From NCBI GenBank assembly GCA_003427395.1, contig BFEA01000289.1, forward strand, positions 1,176,690 through 1,213,992: a stretch of DNA of 37,303 nt, given 5' to 3'. Every line of letters begins with the position of its first letter. The stretch's first letter is position 1. The stretch is from Chara braunii. Lineage: Eukaryota > Streptophyta > Charophyceae > Charales > Characeae. Positions 8,517 to 19,174 of this stretch are shown one piece after another. The notes below the pieces were generated by a model that was given only the letters and a program-made list of their open reading frames with translations, made no database searches and was not told the origin of the DNA. Position numbers and translations under genes: made by a program.

Positions 8517-9261
8517 AGCATGGCTGGACAATATGCTGTCCACGCACAAGGTCAGCGTCTCCGAGCTGCACACAAAGATCAGTTGGGCTGATCTCAAGGC
8601 AGCATGGCACACACGGTTCCAAGTGGAACCACCCGAGCTTCAGGCAATAGAAAAGTTGCAGAAGTTCCATCAGAACGCCTTGCCAAGCATGGATTGGATC
8701 ACCGAGTACCAACGTTTGGCATCCACGCCCGACTTGCCGATCACCTTTACGGGCATCAAACACTACTTCATTACGAGGTTGTGCCCGACATTGCAGAATG
8801 CATTGACGCAAGTCGTGGAGACACTCACCACGAGTGAATTGTTATTTAGCAAGGCCTCGCAGATTATTGTGACGAATACGGAAGCCCGCAATGCTGACCG
8901 TTCGTCTTCCGCAGGCCAGGGCGGAGATCCACATTGGCCGAAAGTGGCCGTGGTCGCAGCAACAACGCCAAGCGACTCTTCTAATGAGGCTGCTTCATCT
9001 AACGAGGGAGAAAGATTAGCAGCCGCCCGGGATGGTGGCCACCCCGTCAAAGGTCGAGGACGCGGCAAATCGAAGACAAACACCTCTTCAGTCCCCGGGC
9101 CCGGAACAGCAGCTCAAGAACCATGGCTTCATTACGGTCTCTCGGAAGGCTTCTACAAGATCCGCACGAGACAACATTATTCTTTGTGGTGCAACAGCGA
9201 CGCGCACGAAACCGTCGGCTGTCCCACGAAAGCCAGGGGGAAATCCCTTTCGGGAGAGTGA
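8517..9261 (+). pseudogene. gag (element 2)
   Basis: An open frame entering from the CTC repeat becomes gag-like near 8517 (AWLDNMLSTHKV). It carries the retrotransposon gag signature: WADLKAAWHTRFQV, then AIEKLQKFHQ, WITEYQRLASTPDLP and YFITRLCPTLQNAL, followed by a basic, Gly/Arg-rich tail. The knuckle reads S-L-W-C-N-S-D-A-H-E-T-V-G-C, so the first Cys of CX2CX4HX4C is Ser. The true start is uncertain because the 5' side is replaced by repeat sequence. It ends at TGA 9259-9261, overlapping the protease frame by about 139 bases in the -1 frame. Confidence 0.8.
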
Positions 9262-10178
9262 GCACCGCTGAGAGTGATACGGCTGCACTCTCGACGCCTT
9301 CGGAATCGGTTGCTTCGCGAGCGACCGCCCTTAATTCCGACGCACATGCGGAAGTCGTAAGTCCACCTATTCTTCATTCTTTTGAGGACTTCACTGCCTG
9401 GCTCGTTCCATCGCTTGGTTCTCTCGCTCAAGGACAAGGTGTGTGCGCTGTTTCTTCTTCGTCCAAAAGCGGCGAAATTTCATCGTCTTCAAGTGGTTCT
9501 TCAAGGGATTCGGTGTGCGAGTTCAACTTAGAGGTCTTCGACCCGTTGTCGCCTGAGGATTTTGCATGGCTTCCTCTCCCTTCCACGAGCCGCTTACCGG
9601 AACCGCAATGCGCAACACTATGTGCCCATCTCCACACACATTTGTCCTTCTATGCTCCACCAACTTCGCCGACGGATGACAAAGTCGTGGTGGGGGACCT
9701 CCTTGCATATATCACCGAGGTGGCCCACGAGTTTCGCACGCAGCGGTACGACGAGAACAACGCACCGCTCCCTTATGTCTGCGTCCAAGTTGGACAAGCG
9801 TCCTGCAGCGCTTTGCTGGATAGCGGTGCGACTCGCAATTTTATGAGCCAGTCCTTTATACAAAGGGCTGGCCTTGGTGCACAAGTTTGAAGGAAGTCAC
9901 ATCGTACGGCAATCAAGATGGCGGACGGTCGGACGCAACAAGTTCTTGATCGTTACATCGAAGCCGTGCTGGTTTATTTTGCAGCACATGCATGCGAGCC
10001 GGTTACGTTTGACGTCTTGGACACAGACTTCGACATTATTTTGGGGATGCCTTGGCTCGCAAGTGCGGACCACACGGTCACTTCCATCAGCGGATACTTA
10101 CCGTCCGCGACGCCTTTGGCGCCGAGGTGCCGTGAACCATTCCTCTTTCGTACCCTTCGATCCAGTGCCAAGTTGTGA
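9123..10178 (+). pseudogene. aspartic protease (element 2)
   Basis: One frame, interrupted by a TGA at 9888-9890, contains a Ser/Pro-rich linker. It then has VCVQVGQASCSALLDSGATR, with the catalytic D-S-G-A intact, and FDIILGMPWLASADH about 70 residues later, the family D-I-I-L-G-M-P-W block. The frame is -1 relative to gag, which could reflect programmed frameshifting or a mutation. I saw no correctly phased X-XXY-YYZ slippery site, so mutation is more likely. Confidence 0.85.
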
Positions 10179-11145
10179 CGGCCAAGTCTTTTCGGGCCAC
10201 TTGTGCTTACGAGCGGATTGACAAGATCGGCCTTTGTTTTCTTAGGACCGTCGCTGCGACCGAATCTTCACCTACGAACGTGTCTTCGAACACACGTGTG
10301 GTGCGGTTGCTTGAAGAGTTCGTCGATGTCTTCGAGTCTCCTACCAGTGTGGTGCCGGATCGGACGATCTCCCATGAGATCATTCTTAACGTCGGTGTCG
10401 TGCCGCCGAAAGAATGCATCTATCGCATGAGCGAGGAAGAGCTCGCGGTTCTCCACGCGCAACTCGACGACTGTCAGTTCTCTTCGTATAGAAGAAGAAC
10501 AAGGATCTTTGCTTGTGCATTGACAATCGCAAGCTCAACGCGCAAATCGTCAAGAATGCGGGGCCTCTTCCTCGTATTGACGATCTTCTTGAGAGTTTGG
10601 GCGGCGCAAAGTATTTTTCCAAGTTGGACTTGAAGTCGGGCTATCATCAAATTTTGATACGTCCACAAGATCGCTACAAATCCGCATTGAAGACACGGTA
10701 CGGGCATTTTGAGTGGATTGTCATGCCTTTTGGCCTCACCAATGCTCCATCGACTTTTCAAGCGACGATGACCAACGAGGTCCGCACGATGTTAGACCTA
10801 TTTGTGCTGGTCTACTTGGACGACATTCTCGTCTATAGCCGAACCTTCAAGGACCATCTTGAGCACCTTCGACGTGTGCTGGAGACGCTCCGTCGCGCCA
10901 AGTACAAAGCCAACCACGACAAGTGTGAGTTCGTACCTCAAGAGTTGGAGTACTTGGGCCACTTTGTCACACTAGAGGGCATTAGTCCGTTATCGGACAA
11001 GATTCAAGTCGTCCAAGAGCGCCCGGAGCCGAAGAACATCACGGATGTCAGTTCGTTTTTTGGCCTAGCCGGCTACTATCAACTTCTTATCAAAGGCTAT
11101 TTGAAGATCGAGGCTAATTTGACCAAGCGTCAATGCGAGGATTGA
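10179..11145 (+). pseudogene. reverse transcriptase (element 2)
   Basis: The linker (VRLLEEFVDVFESP, PKECIYRMSEEELAVLHAQL) is in one frame up to about 10470. A deletion of roughly 60-70 bases removes the usual G-W-I-x-P-S-x-S-P-Y-G-A-P-V block and shifts the frame. From 10513 the RT continues: [47 protein letters not shown], the catalytic VYLDDILVYS, then LEYLGHFVT and SSFFGLAGYYQLL. It stops at TGA 11143-11145 at the start of RNase H. The catalytic aspartates are intact. Confidence 0.9.
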
Positions 11146-12178
11146 CCGTTCGACTTTGACGATGATGCGCAAACTTCCTTTTTGGCCCTCAAAGGCACCG
11201 GAGTTGGCCGAGGTTCTTTACGCCGGTTGGATTCGTACCAAGGGTTACCCCAAGGAGATCGTTTGCGACCGCGACACTCAGTTCATGTCCGACTTTTGGT
11301 TGGCGCTCGTCAAACGATGGGGCTCATCTCTCAAGCCAAGTTCGGCTTGCCACCCACAAACCGATGGCCAAACGGAGAGGGTGCATCAAACCGCACAGGT
11401 TCTTCTTCGCACTCTCATCAGCCCCGACGAAAAGGATTGGGTTGATCGGCTGTCGGACGTCGAGTTGGCTTACAACTCGTCCATTCGTCCGACTATCGGG
11501 ATGTCACCCTTTGAGGTCGAGCATGGCTCGTCAGTCACATCGCTGTTGGATACGATCATCCCACGGACGACGGAGAGCGACGACCACCTTATCTTCATTC
11601 GGTGGATGCAAGAACTCCTTGTCAAGGCACGCGACCAGATGTCGAAGACGCAGCAACGCATGAGCCATCAGGCCAATCGTCAGCGTCTTCCTTGTGTTCC
11701 GCAGCGGCGACCTTGTTTGGGTCTCCGCCGTGGAATTAGCCTCGAACAAGATATCTCTCGCAATCTCCTTTCGAAATGGATGGGGCCTTGCCGCATTGTA
11801 GTCCCCGCTGGTGACGCACCCGAAGGGCCATCATTTGTCATTCAGGCGCCCGCCCACTTGCCCGTCTACCCGGTTTTTCATTGTTCAAAGTTGGCTCTTT
11901 TCGTTTCGGCGGAATGCGACGACTTTCCCGGGCGACGATCGCAAGACCTACCCTCCATGGACGATTTTCAGGAGGTTAGCGACATCATTTTGCAGCTGCG
12001 CTACGACACCAAGCCGACGGAGTACTTAGGACACTTTTCCGATTGTAGCCCCGATGTCCACGCATGTTATGAACGCAAACAACAAGGCAAGCCGGCACCT
12101 TCGGCTCCACGTCGTACTCGCGTCCAGGTTCCACCATCGGATAGTCAGCTTTGCCCTCGACCCGGCTTGACTTCGTAA
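11146..12178 (+). pseudogene. integrase, second half (element 2)
   Basis: After FDFDDDAQTSFLALK (start of RNase H, 11149-11193) the sequence jumps into integrase. The new frame reads APELAEVLYAGWIRTKGYP, then IVCDRDTQFMSDFW (second catalytic Asp), HPQTDGQTERVHQ (catalytic Glu intact), AYNSSIRPTIGMSPFEVEHG, and the C-terminal SFVIQAPAHLPVYPVFHCSK block. It ends at TAA 12176-12178. The first catalytic Asp, the H2C2 finger and nearly all RNase H are missing, about 0.9 kb by comparison with element 3. Confidence 0.88.
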
Positions 12179-12195
12179 GGAAGTGGGGGCGGTTA
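12179..12195 (+). other. putative polypurine tract (element 2)
   Basis: GGAAGTGGGGGCGG follows the integrase stop directly. A 3' LTR might begin at TTACATGCTG or TGCTGAGC, but no partner LTR was recognised. Confidence 0.35.
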
Positions 12196-12865
12196 CATGC
12201 TGAGCCTGCACACGCGCCCCATTTCGGGGGGCCGATGGTTGCTGGGGGGGCCCAGGCGGCACGCCCTTCGGACATGCGCCCTGGAGGCCCACAGCCGGCC
12301 TTAGGGCTGCAGGATTCGATTTGAGGCAGCATTTATTTATTTATTTGCTGTCCTATTTTTGTCTGTTCTGGCGTCCTTTCGGACTTGCAGTTCTACGTTT
12401 GCAGGCAGGCCCTTGTGGGCCAGGTTCATGCTCGTCCAGTAGCGGACGTCCCTGCTGCATCAGCAGGGAGGGTCTGGACATCCGGTCGGGACCCAGACCA
12501 AGTAGGCCGTTCAGGCCAGGACCAGGGGCACACAGGCGAGGCCCAGTGCTACATATGGCTGGGCCAGGCCAGGGCAGACACACAGTTCGAGTAGCTCACT
12601 TCTTGGGCGACACGCTGCTGGAGCACCGCAACAGCGCTATGCTAGAGGTAGAGGTGTGGGTAGGGAGTGAGGCGGAGGCGACACCTGCGTCGACGGAGAT
12701 CTTACCTGGGCGCCATAGCTGGTCTTCGCGCCAGCGCCCAGCAGCACAGAGAAGACACGCGGCGACAGTTAGTACATGGCGGCAGTTACCTGCAGGTGAG
12801 ATAGCGAGGAGGATGACATTTCTTCTTCTTCTTGCTCTCGCCCTCCATCTCTCCTTCTTCCTCCT
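12196..12865. other. no gene recognised
   Basis: GC-rich sequence with GGCCCAG words that may include LTR remains of element 2. A 250-codon open frame that spans this region and the following microsatellite has no recognisable domain. Confidence 0.3.
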
Positions 12866-12913
12866 TCCCTCTTCTTCTTCTTCTTCTTCTTCTTCTTCTT
12901 CTTCTTCTTCTTT

Positions 12914-12955
<42 letters not shown>

Positions 12956-12995
12956 NNNNNNNNNNNNNNNNNNNNNNNNNNNNNNNNNNNNNNNN

Positions 12996-13043
<48 letters not shown>
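12866..13043. repeat. CTT and AG microsatellites with a 40-base gap
   Basis: (CTT)n at about 12871-12911 is followed by (AG)n at 12919-12955, an assembly gap of 40 N at 12956-12995, and (AG)n again at 12996-13043. The real length of the AG tract is unknown. Open frames here made of RE or ER repeats are artefacts. Confidence 0.95.
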
Positions 13044-13045
<2 letters not shown>

Positions 13046-13872
13046 TACAGGCAGAGGTTACATCGGGCCATGAGGCCCAGGATCTGATTCACCATTTTTG
13101 TCGCAGACATTGATTGGACATTCGGCAGGGAGACTATTTTTGGACTTCGCTATCGCGATCTTGGTCTTCTCCCTCATCTCCATCTTCGTCTCGCTTCCCC
13201 CCCCCATTTCCTCATCCGTGATATCTCCCCATGTGCGTGATCAAGGAGGGACCTTTCTTCTATGTATGCGGTCCCTCCTCTCTCTCTCACATGTTTGGTG
13301 TATGATGGGGTGCCGCGTCAGTATCTGACAGGTCAGGTCATATCTGTGAGTCTTCCGCTGCACTACATTGTGCTATTTTCATATGTATCTGGCTGTACAT
13401 TGCTTGTTGATGCTTTGCTGATGCTACATTGTCTTTTTCACCACTTTGCGGATCCTTGGCTCCACATACATCACTTGACTGAGCATGTAGCACTCTACCT
13501 CATTTGCGGTATGCAAGTTTGGGCGACATGCTGCTTGAGCGAGCGCCAGCATTCTGCGGCTGGGAGCTTCCTCCTCGGCTATGGTGGAGCTCTACCGGTA
13601 GGAGGAGGAGGAAGAAGGGGACTAGGGAGGAGAGTGGCGAGGTACCTACCTGGTTATGGTGGACACCATCTTCATCACCTTGTTAGGCGCTGCATCTGGA
13701 AGGCCCCAGACTGAGTGGGGGTTGCGCCGCACCAAGAAGGCTTCGAGGCAGAGTCAGGCCTGGTGGCCTGAGCAGCAGCGGACATAGCTGCTTTGCGTTG
13801 TCTTTTGCACAGCAGGGCTAGGCCCTTAGTAGTCCGCCATAACCTCGGCCTGACTGAAGAGGAGGAATAAGG
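13044..13872. other. no gene recognised
   Basis: Pyrimidine-rich sequence with several open frames of 60-150 codons that lack any domain or repeat signature I recognise. Confidence 0.3.
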
Positions 13873-14010
13873 TCTTCTTCTTCTTCTTCTTCTTCTTCTT
13901 CTTCTTCTTCTTCTTCTTCTTCTCCTCCTCCTCCTCCTCCTCCTCCTCCTCCTCCTCCTCCTGCTGCTGCTGCTGCTGCTCTTCTTCTCCTCCTCCTGCT
14001 CTTCTTCCTC
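13873..14010. repeat. CTT/CTC/CTG compound trinucleotide repeat
   Basis: (CTT)17 or so to 13921, (CTC)13 or so to 13961, (CTG)6 to 13980, then mixed CTT and CTC. Confidence 0.95.
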
Positions 14011-14228
14011 CTCCTCTCGAGTTCATTCATTTCTTTTGCAGTTGGACGGCCTTGTCCCTTCTCGTGAATTTTGCACTTTGAAAGTGGCCAGGATCATAAC
14101 AATAGGGATGATTCAACTACAAAGTCATGCAACATCAACGGGCCATCTTTCAACGAGTATCAAAGTGCGCACTGCACAGGCAATGATGACCATCTTGGAC
14201 GCCGATTGCCAAGCCAAATGTGAGCTAG

Positions 14229-14316
14229 GTCCTTAGGGACATCCGCTAAAATTGGAACAATACAGAGAAGATTAGCATGGCCTCTGCGCAAGGATGACAC
14301 ACATAAATCGAGAAAA
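14229..14316 (+). pseudogene. U6 snRNA retropseudogene
   Basis: GTCCTTAGGGACATCCGCTAA begins at the exact U6 5' end. It continues AAATTGGAACAATACAGAGA (ACAGAGA box intact), AGATTAGCATGGCCTCTGCGC, AAGGATGACACACATAAATCG and GAGAAA. At the point where U6 reads TGGTCC it changes to an A-rich tail with interspersed T (to about 14335). A 5'-complete copy ending in an A-rich tail is the mark of LINE-mediated retroposition. A clear target-site duplication was not found. Confidence 0.88.
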
Positions 14317-14500
14317 AATAAATAAAAATAAAAATTGAGTTGGGATGCTTTTTTTCTTTTTTTCTTTTGTTTTTTTATAACAAAAACAACGGCTCCATCT
14401 ATTGGTGGGTAGTGGTGGACAACTGGAAATTACTGTCAAACAAGACGGTAGGATCCACATGGTTGCATCATTTTTCAGCCTTTCACTGTCTGGCGTCCTT

Positions 14501-14580
14501 GTGCAATTCAATACAGAAGCTTAACCTTGAATGGACAGTGGTGCAATTCAATACAGAAGCTTAACCTTGAATGGACAGTG
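14501..14580. repeat. perfect 40-bp tandem duplication
   Basis: GTGCAATTCAATACAGAAGC and the following 20 bases occur at 14501-14540 and again at 14541-14580 with no difference, 90 bases upstream of the first recognised exon. Confidence 0.95.
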
Positions 14581-14670
14581 GTATAGGGCGGAAATGAAAA
14601 GCTCAGCGCGAGCCTCATTCCTTGACTACTTGGTGGCTTGGTCTTTGTTGCTGTTCATGTGGCTTTTCAG

Positions 14671-14840
14671 GATGACACCTTTGGTGCGTCCATAGTCTGC
14701 AAGATTGCAGACAATCCGGATGTTGTCCTGTTCAAACTTTCATGCACAGGGTCGGTGCCAGAGGTTCAGGTTGATCCAATGGAAATCAGTTTCGCGCGAC
14801 AGTTAATTGACCGCCGCAGTACAAAGTCCTTCACAATAAG
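14671..14840 (+). CDS. exon of a HYDIN-like ciliary protein (exon A)
   Basis: This 170-bp exon is proposed from an acceptor TGGCTTTTCAG|GATGAC and a donor ATAAG|GTGCAG. The roughly 55 bases before the acceptor lack any other AG, are T/G-rich and contain a branch-point-like TTGACTA. It starts in phase 0 and ends after two bases of a codon. The 56 codons include IADNPDVVLFKLSCTGSVPE, then VDPMEISFARQLIDRRSTKS. This matches the family pattern D-N-P-x-x-V-x-F-x-L-S-C-x-G-x-x-P-x-x-x-x-D-x-x-x-I-x-F of the Ig-like ASH/MSP repeats of HYDIN, which helps build the central-pair C2b projection of motile axonemes. The donor is not a strong consensus. Another ASH-domain axonemal protein (CFAP47, CFAP65, DLEC1 type) is possible. 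Confidence 0.65.
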
Positions 14841-15610
14841 GTGCAGTCTTAATTCTCTTTTTGTTCTTTGGAGAAGACGCCCTTCGTTCCCATCATCCCT
14901 TCTTTATGTTGATGCTCCCAGACCCTCCTCCTTCCCCTCTTCTAGACTCCCAGAGCCTCGTTTTTTTTACTGGTTGCGACCCCCATTTACCACGATCGGG
15001 GAGTTTCGTTTGCCTGTTTTTGTTTTCGTTTTCTTTAAGAAAAGCATCTTCAGAGGGCTGACTTTTGGGGGCGATCCAGCAGCATCCATTTTTATAGCTC
15101 CAGTCTATTGGTACGGAGCTGCACCTGCTGGAAACCGCTTCCAGCACCCCGTTTATCTCTTTGTTCTACTTTTCCGGCCTCTGATCTATTCCTGGGGAGC
15201 TTCACGTGCTGGGAAACAGGCCCAGAGTCCCTTACGCATGATAGATGAGACTATTAGATGCTAGAAGGAATGTATGGACTGGACAGCATTGATAACCCTT
15301 GCATTTATACGGTGGGGATTGAATGTCCTTCTACGAGATCTGAGCTGATCACCTGCGGACAACGATGCTGCAGCCGTGGAATAGATTGGCCTGGTATTCT
15401 ATACATAGAGTGAATGCACCAGCAAAAGCATGGGGTCAGAACGGAACAAAAAGCCTCTTCAGCCTTTGCCGAGCCGCCAATACAACCTGCTTTCCGAGCC
15501 CCATGTCCTGTTTTAGTACACAGTCCCATCTCCTCCTATCCATCCCAAACAATACAGTTGTGAGACGGTGGAAATGGATCTGCAAACTTTGCAGCAAGAA
15601 TCTCCGCTAG

Positions 15611-15669
15611 AACTTGAGAGTTCCTTGTAAAATTTAAACAAAAAGAAAGCGAAAAACTTGAGAGTTCCT
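15611..15669 (+). repeat. 15-bp direct repeat at the LINE 5' boundary
   Basis: AACTTGAGAGTTCCT stands at 15611-15625 and at 15655-15669, separated by 29 A-rich bases. The core CTTGAGAGTTCC of the second copy (15657-15668) also follows the poly(A) tail of the inverted LINE half on the - strand (GGAACTCTCAAG at 19654-19665), so it is the probable target-site duplication of that LINE. Confidence 0.75.
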
Positions 15670-15679
15670 GTAGAAGGAT

Positions 15680-16243
15680 GTGGAGTCCGCAATGTGGTCC
15701 AACACAGACGGTCAACGCAATAGAGGGACAGCGATACTGATCCCAAAAACGTCGAAAATCCTGACCGAAGAACAGATCCTTAACAGCGAGGGAGATAGAG
15801 AGGAAGGGAGATGGCCGTGGATGGACATCACGTGGCAAGGTGAGGATCTGCGAATTCTCAACCTGTACGCACCCAACACGGAATCTGACAGACTGATTTT
15901 CTTTGAGAATATCAAACCCCTCATCCCCAACCCACAACCAGTAATCATTGCAGGGGACTGGAACACAACCCTGGACCCGAACCTGGATCAGATCTCAAGA
16001 ATGGTACTAATGGGACCCACTAGAGCGGGCACCTGGATTCGAAACCCAATGACTGAATTCGAACTCTGCGACCCCCTCAGGGCACTGCACCCGGACAAGA
16101 GAATTTTCTCCCGGATAAGGAGAAACCAAGCCAACCGGACTTCGCTGTCCAAGATTGACTACTCCCTCATATCCGAGAGCTTAGCTTACTCGGAACAGTC
16201 AAAGAGGCCGAAATCCTCCCATCAGCAGCCTTCAAAGGACTAG
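15680..16243 (+). pseudogene. LINE ORF2 apurinic-like endonuclease domain (partial)
   Basis: Domain blocks visible: NRGTAILIP, LRILNLYAPN, IIAGDWNTTLD (the G-D-x-N block with the metal or phosphate-binding residues) and SKIDYSLISESL. The final SDH block appears in the next frame as GLDHKPIQMLLNF (16240-16275), after a frameshift near 16220. The endonuclease nicks target DNA to prime reverse transcription. The first third of the domain is missing. Confidence 0.85.
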
Positions 16244-16755
16244 ATCACAAACCCATCCAGATGCTGCTCAATTTCAATGTACCAGTTCAAACAGGCCAAG
16301 GCTTCTTCAAGCTTAACAACTCATTATTAAAAACCGAAAGAATGAAGGCGACAGTCCACGAAAACTGGGCTATCAATAAGCAGCAAGAATCAAGGAGAAC
16401 GAATAGCCACCAATCGTTCATTGACAACTACTCAGAATTAACACGATCAGTATCAGCGGAATCAAGAGATATTGCTAGAGACCGAAAAAGAAGAAGGGAA
16501 GAACTCCAATTCACGATGGTCGTCGCTGAAGAAAATCTGGCGGAGGACCCAACTAGTAGTTTCTACCAAGAACTACTAGACGACACCAAAGAGGAACTAA
16601 ACGAATGGAGAAGATGGGAACTCAGAGTAGTTTCTGCCAAGAACTACTAGACGACACCAACTAGTAGTTTCTACCAAGAACTACTAGACGACACCAAAGA
16701 GGAACTAAACGAATGGAGAAGATGGGAACTCAGAGGTTTACAAATACGGGCGAGG
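16244..16755 (+). pseudogene. LINE ORF2 linker between endonuclease and RT
   Basis: Charged, helix-rich linker (NNSLLKTERMKATVHENW, SRDIARDRKRRREELQ) typical of the stretch between endonuclease and RT. A TAG at 16648-16650 lies inside a tandem duplication described separately. The frame is the same before and after it. Confidence 0.75.
16550..16737 (+). repeat. 108-bp tandem duplication inside the LINE linker
   Basis: AACTAGTAGTTTCTACCAAG and the following ~60 bases start at 16551 and again at 16659. Between them lies an extra partial copy (GTAGTTTCTGCCAAGAACTA at 16627-16646). The total insertion is 108 bases, so the frame is kept, but the partial copy reads in another frame and supplies the TAG. 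Confidence 0.85.
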
Positions 16756-18666
16756 ATGACAGACTATGCACTTAACGAGTCTATGACAAAATTCTTTTTC
16801 TCCAAGATCAAGGCGAACGCCAGGAACAGCATGATAGAGGCACTCAAAGACCCATCGGACTCAGGAAGCACAAAAACAACAGGCCCGGAGATGGTAGGGA
16901 TAGCCAGATCCTTCTACGCAAATTTGTACGAAGCCAAGACCCCCTCATCCCCGACAACAGCGAACCTAGCAGCCCGCCAACTGATGCTATCGTACCTCGA
17001 CAGAACCATCTCGATTAGTCAAGCGGAAGGCCTGGATAGACCACTGACCCTGGCCGAAGTGCACACAGCCTTGAACCAGATGGGAAATGACAAAGCCCCG
17101 GGCATCGATGGCCTCTCAAAGGAATTCTGGAGCTCCTTCTGGCCGACCCTGGGAGAGGACCTACTCGACTTTTTCAACGAAAGCATGCGCAAAGGAGGCC
17201 TAGGTAAGGAACTGAGCACCAGCGTAGTCTCATTGCTATACAAGAAGGGAGATAAAGAAGACCTGAAAAACTACAGACCTATCTCCCTACTAACCACGCC
17301 ATACAAAATCCTAGCCAAGGCGCTTGCAAACAGAATCACAAAACTAACTAACAGCTGCTTCCACATCCATCAAGCAGGCTTCATCCCATATCGTTACATA
17401 TTGGACAACGTGATGACTCTGAATGAAGCAGCAAAAAAGATCACGGAGAAACGAATGAAGGCAGCAATCCTGTTTTTCGACTTTGAGAAAGCCTACGACC
17501 AAGTTAACTGGGATTTTCTCCACGCATGCATGGAAAAAATGGGGGTAGGCCCATACTTTAGAAGTTCGGTGAGAATCCTGTACGCAGATGCAACAGGAAG
17601 AGTCCAGGTCAATAGAATCCTATCAGAAACCTACCCAATCTCACGGTCAGTCAGACAAGGCGACCCACTGGATCCCCCCATTTTTCTCTTCATAATGGAA
17701 GCCATAGCCTCATTTCTCCGCAAAGACCCGTCAATTGACCAACTCACAGAACGAAACTTCAACCCGTTACACGACTTCGCCCTACCCACTGCACTCATGT
17801 TCGCTGACGACCTTACGGTACTCATTAGAGCAAACAATAACTCCTTCCAATCACTGGTAAGGGCAATGAAAGCATTTAGACTGGCATCAGAAATAAGGGT
17901 CAATTGGAATAAAACCGAAGGATGGTGGTTAGCAGACGGCACCCCTCCCCAACCTCCGGACACAACCACACCCATAACTTGGACCACGGGAGAGCAAGCA
18001 CTACGATTCCTGGGAATCATGATCAACAAGGAAGGAGTTTGGCCGGGAATGGGCCAGAATCTGATAGCAAGAGCGATCACCCGCCTGGCCCTGTGCAAAA
18101 ACGCCCAGGCCTCACTAATCGGACGGGCACTACTTATCAACACAGCGATCTTCTCTACACTGTGGTACATGGCATCAATCTGGTCCCCCCCCGACGACGA
18201 CCTCAAGGAGCTCAAGAACAGGGTGAGGTGCTATTTGTGGACAGGTGACCCTAACAGGACCACCTGCATCAACAGGGTCGCATGGAGCCACATCACTAGG
18301 AAGCCACAGGAAGGGGGCCTCGGGATAATCGACCCAAAACAGGAATCGATAGCACTACAGATGAAATGGATAATCAAGATTCTCACCAGACAGTTCCTCC
18401 CGTGGACCCAAATGGCGCTGGACAGCATCAGAAACTTAGCTCCCATCAACTCCCCTAGAAACATGAACGGCCTGTTCTAGATTATGGCAAAGGACTGGAC
18501 AATTAAGTCCGACAGAACACGCAGAAGAAACCCCACACAACACATTCCTGCACAGCCCAACACAAGCCCAACGCAGACAGTCAGCAATTATTGGAGCCCC
18601 ACCATCAAAGCATGGCGCAAAATGATGCCGAGCAAACACGGGGCACCTGGTAACAGAGAAGACTAG
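16756..18666 (+). pseudogene. LINE ORF2 reverse transcriptase
   Basis: 574 open codons, then a TAG at 18478-18480 and 60 more codons in the same frame (IMAKDWTIKSDRTRRRN and on). RT blocks in order: MGNDKAPGIDGLSKEFWS, VVSLLYKKGDKEDLKNYRPI (then SLLTTPYKILAKALANR), GFIPYRYILDNV, AILFFDFEKAYDQVNWDFL, SVRQGDPLDPPIF (family norm QGDPLSPLLF), the catalytic MFADDLTVLI at about 17797-17826, and LGIMINKEG. The thumb region follows (GRALLINTAIFSTLWYMAS). Both catalytic aspartates are kept. The protein is split by upstream breaks, so it is not active here. Confidence 0.92.
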
Positions 18667-19010
18667 GGTGACAGCCAGGAACACAACTTGGACCCTGGAT
18701 CACTACCTGGAGCCCGTTCCAGCACCTCGGTAAGTCTGTACTAAGGTGACAGCTTTCCCAGGTCCCCAGCCACGCAACTTGAACCCTGGACCCCCGCGTC
18801 GGCTGAAGAACACAACTGATTGACCTCTCAAGATAGTACAGTGTTTTTGTTCTCGCCTACCTGTGATTGTCCTCTCAAGATATTATAGGGAAGGTATGCT
18901 GAAAATTGACAAGCAATTCTATGACGAACTGCAGCATTCCAAAAAGAAGGCAAACACTAGTTGTAGACTCTAACTTAGCAGAACCTTTCAGGCCCCCAAC
19001 AAGAGAGACC
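18667..19010. other. no gene recognised; imperfect local repeat
   Basis: GGTGACAGC...CAACTTG(G/A)ACCCTGGA occurs near 18668-18700 and again near 18745-18792. Under the inversion model this is flanking DNA brought in by the rearrangement. Confidence 0.4.
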
Positions 19011-19174
19011 ACTCTCTGCCAATATACAGCTTTCCGTACAATTAGTGGCCTCACCGATGAAATTAGCCAATAATTGTAACATTCATGATGGTACTCTCTT
19101 GCCAACATACAGCTTTCTGTACAATTAGTGGCCTTACCAATGAAGTTAGCAAATAATTGTAGCATTCATGATGC
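19011..19174. repeat. 82-bp tandem duplication
   Basis: ACTCTCTGCCAATATACAGC (19011) and ACTCTCTTGCCAACATACAG (19093) start two 82-bp units that both run to ATTCATGATG. They differ at about ten positions. No coding content. Confidence 0.9.

Larger units (their letters stand above)
8490..12195 (+). mobile_element. Ty3/gypsy element 2, degenerate
   Basis: Gag, protease, RT and the second half of integrase follow on the + strand, ending in a purine-rich tract. RNase H and the first part of integrase are lost by an internal deletion at about 11190. No LTRs were identified. Codon use is more GC-rich than in elements 1 and 3, and the protein blocks differ from theirs, so it is a separate lineage. 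A clear chromodomain is not seen at the C-terminus. Confidence 0.85.
15670..18666 (+). mobile_element. LINE (non-LTR retrotransposon), 5' half
   Basis: This carries the C-terminal part of an APE-type endonuclease followed by a long reverse transcriptase, the ORF2 order of L1-like plant LINEs. The N-terminal endonuclease motifs are absent, so the insertion is 5'-truncated right after the target-site repeat. The frame has a shift near 16220 and stops at 16648, 18478 and 18664. The C-terminal zinc-finger part is not attached here but lies inverted at 19688-21297. Confidence 0.85.

Noticed and set aside
9237-9253. Possible programmed -1 frameshift between gag and protease of element 2
   Set aside because: GGGAAAT and CCCTTTC are present but not in the X-XXY-YYZ phase, and the element is full of other breaks.
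12832-13113. RE-repeat open frames across the AG tract and the 40-N gap
   Set aside because: Low-complexity artefact of (AG)n that crosses unknown bases.
14042-14083. Possible extra upstream exon after a strong acceptor (TTTCTTTTGCAG|TTGGAC), reading G-L-V-P-S-R-E-F
   Set aside because: It faintly resembles a HYDIN G-x-x-P segment, but about eight residues expected before exon A would be missing, and the only nearby donor is poor.
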